From Azospirillum sp. (GTDB taxonomy: Bacteria; Pseudomonadota; Alphaproteobacteria; Azospirillales; Azospirillaceae): DNA of 64,000 nt. Shown here piece by piece: positions 50,080-58,542 of this stretch. The stretch is taken from contig JAIXPD010000049.1 in NCBI GenBank assembly GCA_027486405.1, forward strand, positions 1 to 64,000. Direction: 5' to 3'. The translations under genes were made by a program, and so were the position numbers. Within the stretch, counting starts at the first letter, position 1, and every line of letters starts with the position of its first letter. The notes beneath the pieces were generated by a model. The model did not search any database, was not told the DNA's origin, and saw only the letters and a list, made by a program, of their open reading frames with translations.

Positions 50080-50673
50080 ATGGAGAAGGCGACAGAGCCG
50101 CGCCGATCGGCGCGCGACCGCATTCTGGACACGGCGGCGGAGCTGTTTTACCGCGACGGCATCCGGGCGGTGGGGATCGACACGGTGATCGCCCGCTCCG
50201 GCGTGGCGAAAATGAGCCTGTACCGCAACTTCGCGTCCAAGGACGATCTGATCTGCGCCTATCTGGAACGCAGCGGTGAGGGCTATGCCCGTTGGTGGCA
50301 GCGGATGGCCGACCGCTATCCGAACGACCCCAAGGCGTTCCTGAAGGGGATCTTCGTGTCGATCAGCCATTGGATCGCGCACCCGGATTTTCGCGGCTGC
50401 CCCTTCACCAACGCGGCCACGGAACTGCGCGACCCGGACAGCCGGGCGCGGGCGTTGGCGGTGGCGCAAAAACGCGCGGTGCGCGACCGGCTGCGGGCCA
50501 TGGCGGTGGCGGCGGGCGCGGCGGAGCCGGATCAATTGGCCGCGCATCTGCAGGTGCTGATGGAGGGGGCTTACGCGGCGGGGCACACGTTGGTCATCGA
50601 TGGCAACGCGGACGCGGTGGCGTCGGCGGCGGCGGCGCTGATTGATGCGGCGTGCGGAACACACACAGACTGA
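50080..50673 (+). CDS. TetR/AcrR family transcriptional regulator
   Basis: 197 residues from the ATG at 50080, with GGGGCGAGG upstream. The helix-turn-helix is 'RILDTAAELFYRDGIRAVGIDTVIARSGVAKMSLYRNFASKDDLICAYLERS' (residues about 14-65). The C-terminal 'WIAHPDFRGCPFTNAATELRDP' is typical of a TetR subgroup often linked to fatty-acid or hydratase genes. It probably represses itself and the divergent MaoC gene through the AGAGAC sites. Confidence 0.93.
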   Translation: MEKATEPRRSARDRILDTAAELFYRDGIRAVGIDTVIARSGVAKMSLYRNFASKDDLICAYLERSGEGYARWWQRMADRYPNDPKAFLKGIFVSISHWIAHPDFRGCPFTNAATELRDPDSRARALAVAQKRAVRDRLRAMAVAAGAAEPDQLAAHLQVLMEGAYAAGHTLVIDGNADAVASAAAALIDAACGTHTD

Positions 50674-50745
50674 ACGCGCCGGGCCGCGCGGCGGTCGAAC
50701 ACCAGGAGGGGGCGAGGTCGCTTTGCGGCGGCTATTCGGTGGCGG

Positions 50746-51099
50746 CTATTCGGCGGCGTCGATGCGGGGCCGGTCGTGCAGGCCACCGTCGCGGTAATCC
50801 TGCAAACGGGTGGCGCGCAGGCCGCGCATGCCATGGCTGTCGATCAGACGCTGCCAGGACAGAAACTCCTCCACCGACAGGGTGTAGCGGCGGCAGGCTT
50901 CCTCCAGGCTGATGAGGCCGGATCGCACACCGGTCACAACCTCCGCCTTGCGGCGCATGACCCAGCGTTTGGTGTTGGGCGGGGGCAAATCCTGTTCGGT
51001 CATGGGAAGACCTTCGGGGCCGACCACGGTGGATTCGGCGTGCCCATCGCGACCATGGTCGCTGGGATGATCGCCGGAGGCGCTTTCGATGAATGTCAT
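50746..51099 (-). CDS. sciP: CtrA inhibitor SciP (DUF1153)
   Basis: 117 residues from the ATG at 51099. After a variable N-terminus of about 28 residues the conserved core reads 'VVGPEGLPMTEQDLPPPNTKRWVMRRKAEVVTGVRSGLISLEEACRRYTLSVEEFLSWQRLIDSHGMRGLRATRLQDYR'. This matches SciP of Caulobacter, a small helix-turn-helix protein that binds the cell-cycle regulator CtrA and blocks RNA polymerase recruitment; the extra N-terminal stretch is longer than in Caulobacter. In this class of bacteria CtrA mostly governs motility, which fits the flagellar genes 4 kb away. Confidence 0.93.
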   Translation of the reverse strand: MTFIESASGDHPSDHGRDGHAESTVVGPEGLPMTEQDLPPPNTKRWVMRRKAEVVTGVRSGLISLEEACRRYTLSVEEFLSWQRLIDSHGMRGLRATRLQDYRDGGLHDRPRIDAAE

Positions 51100-51164
51100 G
51101 CGCGGACGCTCCAACCCAAAACTGTGCGTTCCACAAGTCCGACGGTCAATTTAGGGGCAGGCGC

Positions 51165-51192
51165 TTAACAAATACCTAAACGATAAGGTTAA
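51165..51192 (-). promoter_or_regulatory. TTAA-rich patch upstream of sciP (possible CtrA box)
   Basis: TTAA (51165-51168), seven bases, then CTAA (51176-51179), and a further TTAA at 51189-51192, in an AT-rich stretch about 70-90 bp upstream of the sciP start. The first pair differs in one base from the CtrA full site TTAA-N7-TTAA. sciP is CtrA-activated in Caulobacter, so a site is expected here. Confidence 0.35.
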
Positions 51193-51266
51193 CGAATGGT
51201 TCCGCGCAACAGACTTGCTCATGTGCGGAAACAAATTCGCGCACGAACAACCATACGGTAGGGAAT

Positions 51267-51297
51267 GGCGGGGTGGAGCCGGAAAAACCACCCCGCC
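51267..51297 (-). terminator. Hairpin after the NitT/TauT-type ABC operon
   Basis: Perfect 10-bp stem GGCGGGGTGG (51267-51276) / CCACCCCGCC (51288-51297), 9 bp after the ATPase stop on the minus strand. Its loop holds five T (minus strand), but no T-tract follows. Confidence 0.6.
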
Positions 51298-51305
51298 GCG
51301 CCCGA

Positions 51306-52625
51306 CTATTCCAAATCCGCGAACCCGAAGCTTTCGCTTTCATCGTCGTAGGTGAACAGCTCGGCGTAGCGCGCCCAGCTGGTGACGGCGCGCAGCGTTT
51401 CGTCGGCGTAGCCGTCGCTCATGTGCGCGGCCAGCGCGGCGTGAAGCGGCCCGGCGGGCAAGCGGTGGTTGGCCGCCTGCTTCAGCGCCGCGTGGATGTG
51501 CGCGGCCAGCGGCACGCGCAGCACCAGATGTTCGGCGAACAGCCGCTTGCGGTCGTCCACCCCGGATTCGGCGAACAGGCGGCCCGGTTCGGTCAGGCGG
51601 ATGTCGCCTTCCTCCACCTCGGCGAAGCCCAACTGGTGCAGCGCCTCGGCGATGGGAAACAGGTCGTCGATCTCGTGCTGGAGCGTGGCGGCCAGATGGG
51701 GCAGGTCGGCCTTGCCGTGATAGGCGGGCGAGGCCAGCGTTTCCAAAAGCCCGGCCAGCAGGTTGGTGGACACATGGGCCAACGGCTCGGCGTAGGCCGG
51801 GGGCCGTTTGGCGTTGAGCGTGGCCGCCAATGGCAACGGCTTGCGCGCCGTCATCAGGGCGTAGATGTCATCGACCAGGGCGCGGAACTCCGGGTCCAGC
51901 CGGTTGCGCGGGTGGGACAGGGTGACACGAATTTCCGCCGCCACCCGCCCGGGGTTGGAGGAAAAGACCAGGATGCGGTCGCACATCAGCACCGCTTCCT
52001 CGATGTTGTGCGTCACCATCAGGATCGATTGGATCGGCAGGCGCCGTTCCATCCACAGATCCAGCAGGTCGGTGCGCAGCGTTTCCGCCGTCAGCACGTC
52101 CAACGCGGAAAAGGGTTCGTCCATCAGCAGGATTTCCGGATGAACCACCAGGGCGCGGGCAAAGCCGACGCGCTGGCGCATGCCCCCCGACAATTCCTTT
52201 GGATAGGCGGATTCGAAACCGGACAGGCCGATCAGGTTGATGGCCTCCTCGGCGCGCGTCTCCGCTTCCTTGGTGGGGACGCCCTTGGCCTTCAGCCCGG
52301 CCATGACGTTTTCCCACACCGTCATCCAGGGGAAGAGGGCGAAGGTTTGGAACACCATGGCGACGCCGTCGGTCGGCCCATCGACCGCCGCGCCATGGTG
52401 GCGGACGTCGCCCGCCGTTGGGCGCACCAGCCCGGCGACGATGCGCAGCAGGGTGGATTTGCCGGAGCCGGAGCGGCCGAGCAGCCCGACGATCTCCCCG
52501 TTCGTCAGCGTCAGATCGACGGCGTCGAGCACGACATACTCCTGCCCCGACGGCTTGGGGTAGGCCTGACGGACGTTGGTCAGGGCGAACAGCGGGGCGG
52601 CGGCGGAGGTGGTGGTGTTCAGCAT
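51306..52625 (-). CDS. NitT/TauT-type ABC transporter ATPase with AAA-associated C-terminal domain
   Basis: 439 residues. Residues 1-250 are the ATPase: Walker A GRSGSGKST, Q-loop FQTFALFPWMTVWENV, signature LSGGMRQR, Walker B ILLMDEPFSALD, H-loop MVTHNIEEAV. Residues about 265-439 form an extra domain of the AAA-associated type (LAHVSTNLLAGLLETLASPAYHGKADLPHLAATLQHEIDDLFPIAEALHQLGFAEVEEGDIRLTEPGRLFAE...), which resembles a winged helix and is found in putative nitrate/sulfonate-type transporters. It is cotranscribed with the fused permease upstream (15-bp gap). No binding protein is encoded nearby. Confidence 0.9.
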   Translation of the reverse strand: MLNTTTSAAAPLFALTNVRQAYPKPSGQEYVVLDAVDLTLTNGEIVGLLGRSGSGKSTLLRIVAGLVRPTAGDVRHHGAAVDGPTDGVAMVFQTFALFPWMTVWENVMAGLKAKGVPTKEAETRAEEAINLIGLSGFESAYPKELSGGMRQRVGFARALVVHPEILLMDEPFSALDVLTAETLRTDLLDLWMERRLPIQSILMVTHNIEEAVLMCDRILVFSSNPGRVAAEIRVTLSHPRNRLDPEFRALVDDIYALMTARKPLPLAATLNAKRPPAYAEPLAHVSTNLLAGLLETLASPAYHGKADLPHLAATLQHEIDDLFPIAEALHQLGFAEVEEGDIRLTEPGRLFAESGVDDRKRLFAEHLVLRVPLAAHIHAALKQAANHRLPAGPLHAALAAHMSDGYADETLRAVTSWARYAELFTYDDESESFGFADLE

Positions 52626-52640
52626 GACGGGATCCTCCGG

Positions 52641-54419
52641 TCAGGCAAGACGCAGGCGGCGTTCGGCAAACGCGTAGAGCGGATGCCACAGAAGCCGGTT
52701 GAACAGGATGACGAGCAGGGCCATCACGGCGATGCCCAGCACGATGCGCGGGTAATCCCCGTCGGCGGTGGCCTGGGCGATGTAGCCGCCCAGACCGTGA
52801 GCGGTCAGACTGGTGTCGCCCCAGCGCACGGCCTCGGCCACGATGCTGGCGTTCCACGACCCGCCCGACGCGGTGACGGCCCCGGTGATGTAATAGGGAA
52901 AGATCCCCGGCAGCATCACGTCGCGCCACCATTGCCAACCCCGGATGTGGAAGTTGGCGGCGGCCTCCTTCAGGTCGTTGGGGAAGGCGGCGGCCCCGGC
53001 GATCACGTTGAACAGGATGTACCACTGCGTTCCCAGGATCATCAGCGGGCTGAGCCACAGGTCGGGGTCAAGATCGAAGCGGACGATGCCCACCACCGCG
53101 ACCGGGAACAGCAGATTGGCGGGAAAGGCGGCGAGGAACTGGGCGGCGGGCTGCACCGCTTCGGCCAGACGCGGGCGCAGCCCGATCACCACGCCCACCG
53201 GCACCCAGACCAGCGAGGCCGCCACGATCAGGACCACCACCCGCAGCAGGGTTGCCCCACCCAGAAGACAGGCGGTCCCGACGTCGGCCCACCCGGCCCC
53301 GCTGGCGATGAACGTCACCATTGACCAGCCGCACCACGCCCCGGCCACGGCGAGCAGGGCGTACCAGCCACCATCCACCGCCCGCGTCGGAACGCGGTTC
53401 ATCCCCCGCGCCAGCGCCGACGCAAGGCGTCCCGCCAGCGGGCGGGCGCGGCCACCCGCGCCGTGGCCGCCGAACGAAAACCGCCACCAACTCACCCGGT
53501 CCACCAGCCGCCCCAACGGCGCGAGCAGGGCGCGGAAAAAGCGGGTGCGCTGGAACAGATCAAGCACCCAGGATTCCGGGGCTTCCCGCCCGCCGGTCAA
53601 CTCGACGCGGAATTTGGCCGCCCAGGCGACCAGCGGGCGGAACAGCAACTGGTCATAGGCCAAAATCACCAGCAGCATGGCCAAGACCGCCCAACCCACC
53701 GCGTCCAACCGCTGTTGCGCGATGGCTTCGGCCAGATAGGACCCGACGCCGGGCAGGGTGATGGTGTGGTCGCCGACGGTGATGGCTTCGGACGCGACGA
53801 CGAAGAACCAGCCGCCCGACATCGACATCATCATGTTCCACACCAGCCCGGGCAGGGCGTAGGGGGCTTCCAACGTCCAGAATCGTTGCCAGCCGCTGAA
53901 GCCGAAACCCTGCGCCACCTCGCCCAGATCGCGCGGAACCGTGCGCAGCGACTGGTAGAAGCTGAAGGCCATGTTCCAGGCCTGGCTGGTGAAGATGGCG
54001 AAGATGGCGGCGCATTCCGCCCCAAGCGTGCTGCCGGGAAACAGCGCGAGGAAGAACACGACGGTGAAGGAGATGTAGCCCAGCACCGGCACCGATTGCA
54101 GCACGTCCAGCACCGGAATCAGCAGCATGGCCGCCCGGCGGCTCTTGGCCGCCAGGGTGGCGTAGACGAAGGTGAAGAGCAGCGAGGCGACCATCGCCGC
54201 CAGCATCCGCAGGGTGGAGCGCAGGGCGTAATCCGGCAGCAGGCCGGGATCGAGGTCCACCGGGCTGGCGGCGACGCTGTCCAGCGGGGCCGTCATCTCG
54301 CGGCCACCGATGGCGACCAGCGCCAGCAGGCCGATGACCAGCGGCAGCGCCACCACGTCCCAGCGGTTGGGGGCGGCGTCGGTCGCCTTGACCGACACGC
54401 TTGTGTGAATCCAGACCAT
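52641..54419 (-). CDS. Fused double permease of a NitT/TauT-type ABC transporter
   Basis: 592 residues from the ATG at 54419 with AAGGGAG upstream. It consists of two permease halves. The first has 'LDVLQSVPVLGYISF' and the EAA loop 'GEVAQGFGFSGWQRFWTLEAPYALPGLV'; the second has 'FPANLLFPVAVVGI' and 'KEAAANFHIRGWQWWRDVMLPGIFPYYITG'. The central linker (about 290-350) is basic and disordered. The first half begins after one N-terminal helix (VVALPLVIGLLALVAIGG). The transported substrate is unknown. The 604-bp region upstream contains a candidate leader peptide and hairpins. Confidence 0.88.
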   Translation of the reverse strand: MVWIHTSVSVKATDAAPNRWDVVALPLVIGLLALVAIGGREMTAPLDSVAASPVDLDPGLLPDYALRSTLRMLAAMVASLLFTFVYATLAAKSRRAAMLLIPVLDVLQSVPVLGYISFTVVFFLALFPGSTLGAECAAIFAIFTSQAWNMAFSFYQSLRTVPRDLGEVAQGFGFSGWQRFWTLEAPYALPGLVWNMMMSMSGGWFFVVASEAITVGDHTITLPGVGSYLAEAIAQQRLDAVGWAVLAMLLVILAYDQLLFRPLVAWAAKFRVELTGGREAPESWVLDLFQRTRFFRALLAPLGRLVDRVSWWRFSFGGHGAGGRARPLAGRLASALARGMNRVPTRAVDGGWYALLAVAGAWCGWSMVTFIASGAGWADVGTACLLGGATLLRVVVLIVAASLVWVPVGVVIGLRPRLAEAVQPAAQFLAAFPANLLFPVAVVGIVRFDLDPDLWLSPLMILGTQWYILFNVIAGAAAFPNDLKEAAANFHIRGWQWWRDVMLPGIFPYYITGAVTASGGSWNASIVAEAVRWGDTSLTAHGLGGYIAQATADGDYPRIVLGIAVMALLVILFNRLLWHPLYAFAERRLRLA

Positions 54420-54628
54420 GGCAAAAGCTCCCTTGCGCGCGCCTGTCGGGGTCGGGCGCGTTGGGCGAAAAACGGGTGTTGGCGGTTTCGTCAGGAAACC
54501 GCGTTCAAACGGGCAGAGGGGCGCGATCAGCGACTTCGCGGAGTCGGTTCGCGCGACACGCCGCGCAGGCCCATGCGGAATCGCAACGGGCGCACGGCGA
54601 AAGGGTGGGTGAGGGAAACAATCACCAC

Positions 54629-54676
54629 GGTTCACCTGTGATCGGTTCGGCAACAACGCCGATCCGCCGGTGAACC
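54629..54676 (-). promoter_or_regulatory. Nested hairpin in the leader of the fused permease
   Basis: Outer arms GGTTCACC (54629-54636) / GGTGAACC (54669-54676); inner arms GATCGG (54640-54645) / CCGATC (54659-54664). On the minus-strand transcript the arm at 54669-54676 can instead pair with TGACC at the end of the upstream small reading frame, so two mutually exclusive structures are possible, as in attenuators. It lies about 210 bp before the permease start. Confidence 0.55.
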
Positions 54677-54687
54677 TGACAGACAGG

Positions 54688-54747
54688 TCAGCCGAGCATC
54701 AGCGTCGTTGGCGCGGAGGGGGTAGGTCGGCTACTGGGGCTGTCCAT
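54688..54747 (-). CDS. Candidate 19-residue leader peptide
   Basis: Small reading frame in the leader of the ABC operon: ATG at 54747, stop TGA at 54690-54688, with AGAAGG six bases upstream. The product is rich in Ser, Pro and Thr (MDSPSSRPTPSAPTTLMLG). The stop codon sits at the base of the hairpin pair described at 54629-54676, an arrangement expected of a ribosome-stalling or translation-coupled leader. An overlapping ATG at 54752 in another frame is too close to the ribosome-binding site. Confidence 0.4.
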   Translation of the reverse strand: MDSPSSRPTPSAPTTLMLG

Positions 54748-54833
54748 CTCATGCCTTCTCGGGACACGACGCGGTCGGGCGGAGCGCCACAAAGACACGC
54801 GCGTCGACCGATGTTGCGGTGACGTTGACAGCC

Positions 54834-54862
54834 GCTCTACTCCCACCCGCACGCGCGGTCAA
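54834..54862 (-). promoter_or_regulatory. Possible promoter of the NitT/TauT-type ABC operon
   Basis: On the minus strand a TTGACC (54862-54857) and TAGAGC (54839-54834) are separated by 17 bp. The -35 is good, the -10 only fair. Transcription would start near 54827 and give a leader of about 400 nt containing the small reading frame and hairpins. Confidence 0.4.
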
Positions 54863-55023
54863 GGTGTCTTGTGTCGCGGAAACGGGATCATGAACAGGAT
54901 TTCACGAACCGGCAAAATGATGGGCAAAACGGACGCGGCGTCGCGGACCCTCGTCCGTGACGCCGCCAGGCCATGGGCGGTGCGTGGTGTGCGGCGCGGA
55001 AGGAAAGCCGCACCCGCCGCGCG

Positions 55024-55755
55024 TCAATAGACCGTGGTGATGCTCGACAGCGGAACCTCGTTGCCGTTGATGGTCAGCGCGGTTTCGCCGTTCTTGTCGC
55101 TGCCGATGCCCGACACGGTGCCGAAGGTGTAGGTCGTGGCCTTGACCGTGCCGTCCTTTTCCGGGCTGACCGGGGCGATGTTGAGCTTGTAGGCTCCCGG
55201 TTGGACCGCGTTGCCCTTGTCGTCCTTGAAATCCCAATTGACGACGTGCTTGGTCCCGGCGGCGGTTTCGCCCTTCATCGAGCGCACGGTGCGGCCCTGG
55301 GAATCCAGGATGTCCACCCGCACCGATTTGGCGGCGGTGTCCAGTTCGTAGGACAGCGGGGCCTGGGTCATCCCTTGCGTGTATTGGAAGGCATCGCCCT
55401 TGAACGCGACCGTGCGGTTGAGATAGGCGAGGTTGGTGGACGCGGTGCTGGCCCCCTGCAACTTCAACAGCTTGTCCAGGCGGCTGTTGGTGCCGATGTT
55501 CTGCTCGACGTTCGCGAACTCGACCAACTGCTTGGTCATGTCGTTCGTGTCCATCGGCTTCAACGGGTCCTGGTTCTTCATTTGCGTGGTCAGCATGGTC
55601 AGGAAGGTTTGGAAATTGTCGCCCAAACCTTTGGTCGCGCTGGCGGTCTTGGCCTCATCCGTGGTGGCGGTGTTGCTGGTGACGGTCTTCGAGCCGGTGG
55701 ACTTCGTGCCCGACGCGGTGCCGTACGAATTGATGGTCAAGTCGGAGGTGCCCAT
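55024..55755 (-). CDS. flgD: Flagellar hook assembly (capping) protein
   Basis: 243 residues. The conserved N-terminal region reads 'FLTMLTTQMKNQDPLKPMDTNDMTKQLVEFANVEQNIGTNSRLDKLL', diagnostic of FlgD. The C-terminal half has the FlgD Ig-like/Tudor pattern 'VRVDILDSQGRTVRSMKGETAAGTKHVVNWDFKDDKGNAVQPGAYKLNI'. FlgD caps the growing hook and lets FlgE subunits assemble. The gene follows fliK by 78 bp and is probably in the same operon. Confidence 0.95.
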   Translation of the reverse strand: MGTSDLTINSYGTASGTKSTGSKTVTSNTATTDEAKTASATKGLGDNFQTFLTMLTTQMKNQDPLKPMDTNDMTKQLVEFANVEQNIGTNSRLDKLLKLQGASTASTNLAYLNRTVAFKGDAFQYTQGMTQAPLSYELDTAAKSVRVDILDSQGRTVRSMKGETAAGTKHVVNWDFKDDKGNAVQPGAYKLNIAPVSPEKDGTVKATTYTFGTVSGIGSDKNGETALTINGNEVPLSSITTVY

Positions 55756-55833
55756 GGCGGATGTCCTTGCTGGCTCGATTGGTGCGGGCGCTGTTGGCCC
55801 AATGCGACCGAATGGGGGAAAGAAGGCGCAGGC

Positions 55834-57663
55834 TTAGGCTTTGATGTCCAGCCTGCCGTCGCCGACCGACACGGTGTAGGCGGCGGACAGGCCGGGATCC
55901 TCCTCCCCGTCGCCGCCCCCGCGCGGGCCACGCCCGCGCTTGCCCGACCCGTCGGCCTGGGATTGATTGCCCTCGCCGCGCAGGCTGAAATTCAGGCTGT
56001 TGGAGTCGGTTTGCAGACCGGCGTCCTGCAAGGCCCGCTCCAGCCCCTTGCTGTCGCGTTGCAGCAGCTCCAGCGTCTGGGCCTTTTCCACCGCCACCAT
56101 GGCGCTGACACGGCCATCGGCCCCGATGTCCAGCTTGATGTCGATGCGGCCCAATTCCGCCGGATGCAGGTTGATGGTGAACTGATCGACCTCGTCGGCC
56201 ACGTTCTTCTTGATGTGCACGGCCACTTGATCCGGCACGCCCTGCGGGGCGGCGGCGGAGCCGCGCGACGGGCGCAGACCGGCCGCCGCCTGGGTCATGT
56301 CGATCTGGCCAGCCGCGCGGGGCGCTTCCATCGCGGCGAGCGCGGCGTGGGTCTGGGCGGCGGTTCCGGCGTGGGTGTGACCAGCCTCGCCGACCGCGCT
56401 GGTGGCGGACGCGGCGGCGGTCCCGGTCAGCGCCCCCATGGCCTGGCTGTCCGCCGTGGTCTTCAGCGCGTCCAGGCCCGGCGGCGGCGGTGCGGCGGCC
56501 TGCATCAGGTTGGGCGACGGTTGCCTGTCGTTTCGCCCGGCCCCGGCGTCGGTCCCGGCGCCTTTGCCACCGGCTTTTTCACCCATTTTGGTTTTCGCGG
56601 CGGCGATCAGGTCGGCGAAGCTGGTGGGAATGGCGGTGTCGTCGGTGGGCAGTTCCTGCGCGGCGGCATCATCCGCCTTGGCGGTGGTCAGCGCCCCGGC
56701 CAGCGGGTCGGTCGTGGCCGAGTCTCCGGCTTTGCCCGCCGCCTTGGTCGCTCCGGCCGCGTCCGCGCCCGCTCCACCGGCGGCTTGCACCTGTTGGGTT
56801 TGGGCCAGCTTGGCGGCGAGTTCGGCGGCGGGGTCTGCGGTCTTGGCCGCCGCGTTGGCCTGTGCCGCGCCGTCCGTGGTGGTTCCGTCGGTGTTGGCGG
56901 TGTCGGTCTTGGTGTTCGTCTGCATGGCGAACACGCCGTTCCACTGGAGACTCGCCAGCAGGGTGTCGCTGGTCGTCGTCTCCACCACCGTTTCGCTGGC
57001 GGTCAGGATCGCGTCGCGACCGTCCGTCGTCTCATCCTCGGCGCTGTCCTGTGTCCGCCCGCCATCGCCCGCCGCTTCGGCGTCGGCCCCACCGGTGGTT
57101 TCCTCATCGACGGTGGCGACCGTGCTGTCGTCCGCGCGCGCGGCGTCGGCGGTCGTGTCGTCGGTCGCCGATGCCTCGGCTTTGTCCGTCGCCTTCTCGG
57201 TCTTCGCCCGGTCGGTCTTCGCGCCGTCGGTCTTGCGGGGAGTGGCGTCGTCTCTGGCCCGCAGCGTGTCGGTCTTGTCCTCACGCGGGGCGGGTTTCGC
57301 GTCCGCCTTTTCGGGCGAGGGGGGCGGGTCATCCTTCGGTCGCAGCGTGGCGGCGCTGTCCAGGCGGGAGTTGTCCAGACGGGAGATGTCCGGGCGGGAG
57401 TTGTCCGGGCGGGGGCGTTCGGCCCGCACCGCCTGCTGCCGCTTGGCAGCCTCCGCCCGCGCCTCGGCCCGTGCGTCCTGAGCCTGACGGGCGGAGTCTT
57501 TGAGCTGGTCGCGCTTCCGATCCGCCGCGTCGGCGATCATCCGGTCCATCATCTTGGAAAAGGCGTCGTCCTTGACCCCGGTTCCCTGACCCTGGGATCC
57601 CTGAAGCTGCGACGTCACCCCCTCGAAGAGGGAGGTGGCGGAGATGTTGGACTGGATGGCCAT
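55834..57663 (-). CDS. fliK: Flagellar hook-length control protein
   Basis: 609 residues from the ATG at 57663. The long N-terminal and middle parts are low complexity: Ala, Asp, Thr, Lys and Arg-rich, with the 'PRPDNSRPDISRLDNSRLD' repeats (about 93-112), typical of the molecular-ruler part of FliK. Residues about 470-570 form the conserved Flg_hook domain ('VADEVDQFTINLHPAELGRIDIKLDIGADGRVSAMVAVEKAQTLELLQRDSKGLERALQDAGLQ'). FliK is exported and switches the export gate from hook to filament substrates. A good sigma-54 promoter lies 40-56 bp upstream. Confidence 0.92.
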   Translation of the reverse strand: MAIQSNISATSLFEGVTSQLQGSQGQGTGVKDDAFSKMMDRMIADAADRKRDQLKDSARQAQDARAEARAEAAKRQQAVRAERPRPDNSRPDISRLDNSRLDSAATLRPKDDPPPSPEKADAKPAPREDKTDTLRARDDATPRKTDGAKTDRAKTEKATDKAEASATDDTTADAARADDSTVATVDEETTGGADAEAAGDGGRTQDSAEDETTDGRDAILTASETVVETTTSDTLLASLQWNGVFAMQTNTKTDTANTDGTTTDGAAQANAAAKTADPAAELAAKLAQTQQVQAAGGAGADAAGATKAAGKAGDSATTDPLAGALTTAKADDAAAQELPTDDTAIPTSFADLIAAAKTKMGEKAGGKGAGTDAGAGRNDRQPSPNLMQAAAPPPPGLDALKTTADSQAMGALTGTAAASATSAVGEAGHTHAGTAAQTHAALAAMEAPRAAGQIDMTQAAAGLRPSRGSAAAPQGVPDQVAVHIKKNVADEVDQFTINLHPAELGRIDIKLDIGADGRVSAMVAVEKAQTLELLQRDSKGLERALQDAGLQTDSNSLNFSLRGEGNQSQADGSGKRGRGPRGGGDGEEDPGLSAAYTVSVGDGRLDIKA

Positions 57664-57702
57664 GGGACGATCCCTCAAGACGGCTGAACGCAAGACAGCT
57701 TA

Positions 57703-57719
57703 TGCAACGGGCGGGCCAA
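57703..57719 (-). promoter_or_regulatory. Sigma-54-type promoter of fliK
   Basis: On the minus strand TTGGCCCGCCCGTTGCA: GG and GC elements are exactly ten bases apart, and only one base differs from the consensus YTGGCACG-N4-TTGCW. The start point would be about 12 bp further on, near 57692, giving a leader of about 29 nt. Confidence 0.75.
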
Positions 57720-57871
57720 CTGTGTGGTCGTGGACGGGTGCGGGATTCCGTCGGACCGATCCTGGGCGGGCGGCAGTTCCCGCCACGCCCCCGGCAAAAT
57801 CCGCCGGGTGGGGCGGCGGTGGCGGGCGCTTCTTGCCGCCATCCCTCCGCCGGACGCGGGACGATGCGGAC

Positions 57872-57903
57872 AAAAAGAAGGCCGCGCCATGCGACGCGGC
57901 CTC
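57872..57903 (-). terminator. Terminator of the flgI-flgJ-flgN-like operon
   Basis: Stem GGCCGCG (57880-57886) / CGCGGCC (57895-57901) with an 8-nt loop; on the minus strand it is followed by TTCTTTTTG (57879-57871). Confidence 0.85.
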
Positions 57904-58029
57904 CCCGAGAGGATTCGGGACGTTCAGCTTAGAGGAACCGCGAAACGGGCGGATCACACCCATCAAACCACGATCATCCCGGGGGTGCGGTGCGTCAAAT
58001 CCGGAACTCCGCTGCGCGCAAAACGCGCA

Positions 58030-58542
58030 TCACAGCCGTGTGTTGAGGGCGGCGGACGCCCGCGCACCATTCGGTGGCGGGGTGTAGCCACGCCCGCCGC
58101 CCATGTGCGCGGCGTAGGCGGTGGTCGGGGCCTTTTGCGCCTTGGTGACGACGCTGACCATGGTGTCCACGACGATCTTTTGCGCGACGCTGTTCAGGCG
58201 CAGGGTTTCGGCGTTTTCCGCCGTGGCGGCGTAGAGCGCGCCTGCGGCTTCCTTCAACGCCGCTTTCAAATCGTCGGGCAGGGCGCGCATGCCCTCGCGG
58301 TCCACGCGCAGGGCGCGGGACACGTCCTCGTACACCAGCGCCATCGGCTGCTTGTCCTTGGCGAACTGGGCCAATTCGCTGGTCGGGCGGCGCGCCTTGA
58401 CGGCGGCGGTTTCCCGTTGCAGCAGGCTGGTCATGCGGCCCATCAGCGACACCAGCGCGGTGGCGCGCTCCAGCGCGTTTTTCGGCAGGTTGGCGATGGG
58501 GGCCTTGGCGGGTTGGGGAAAGCGGACGTCGACCTTATCCAT
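58030..58542 (-). CDS. FlgN/FlbY-like flagellar protein
   Basis: 170 residues from the ATG at 58542. All-helical, with 'ALERATALVSLMGRMTSLLQRETAAVKARRPTSELAQFAKDKQPMALVYEDVSRALR' resembling the FlgN-type export chaperone family. The C-terminal tail is Gly/Pro/Arg-rich (HMGGGRGYTPPPNGARASAA). It overlaps the flgJ gene by 8 bp. In Caulobacter the corresponding position after flgI and the rod-binding gene holds flbY, so this is probably its counterpart. Confidence 0.78.
   Translation of the reverse strand: MDKVDVRFPQPAKAPIANLPKNALERATALVSLMGRMTSLLQRETAAVKARRPTSELAQFAKDKQPMALVYEDVSRALRVDREGMRALPDDLKAALKEAAGALYAATAENAETLRLNSVAQKIVVDTMVSVVTKAQKAPTTAYAAHMGGGRGYTPPPNGARASAALNTRL

Larger units (their letters stand above)
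57664..58029. other. 366-bp intergenic region between fliK and the flgI operon
   Basis: Holds the sigma-54-type promoter of fliK (57703-57719) and the terminator of the flgI operon (57872-57903). No gene was found. Confidence 0.6.
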
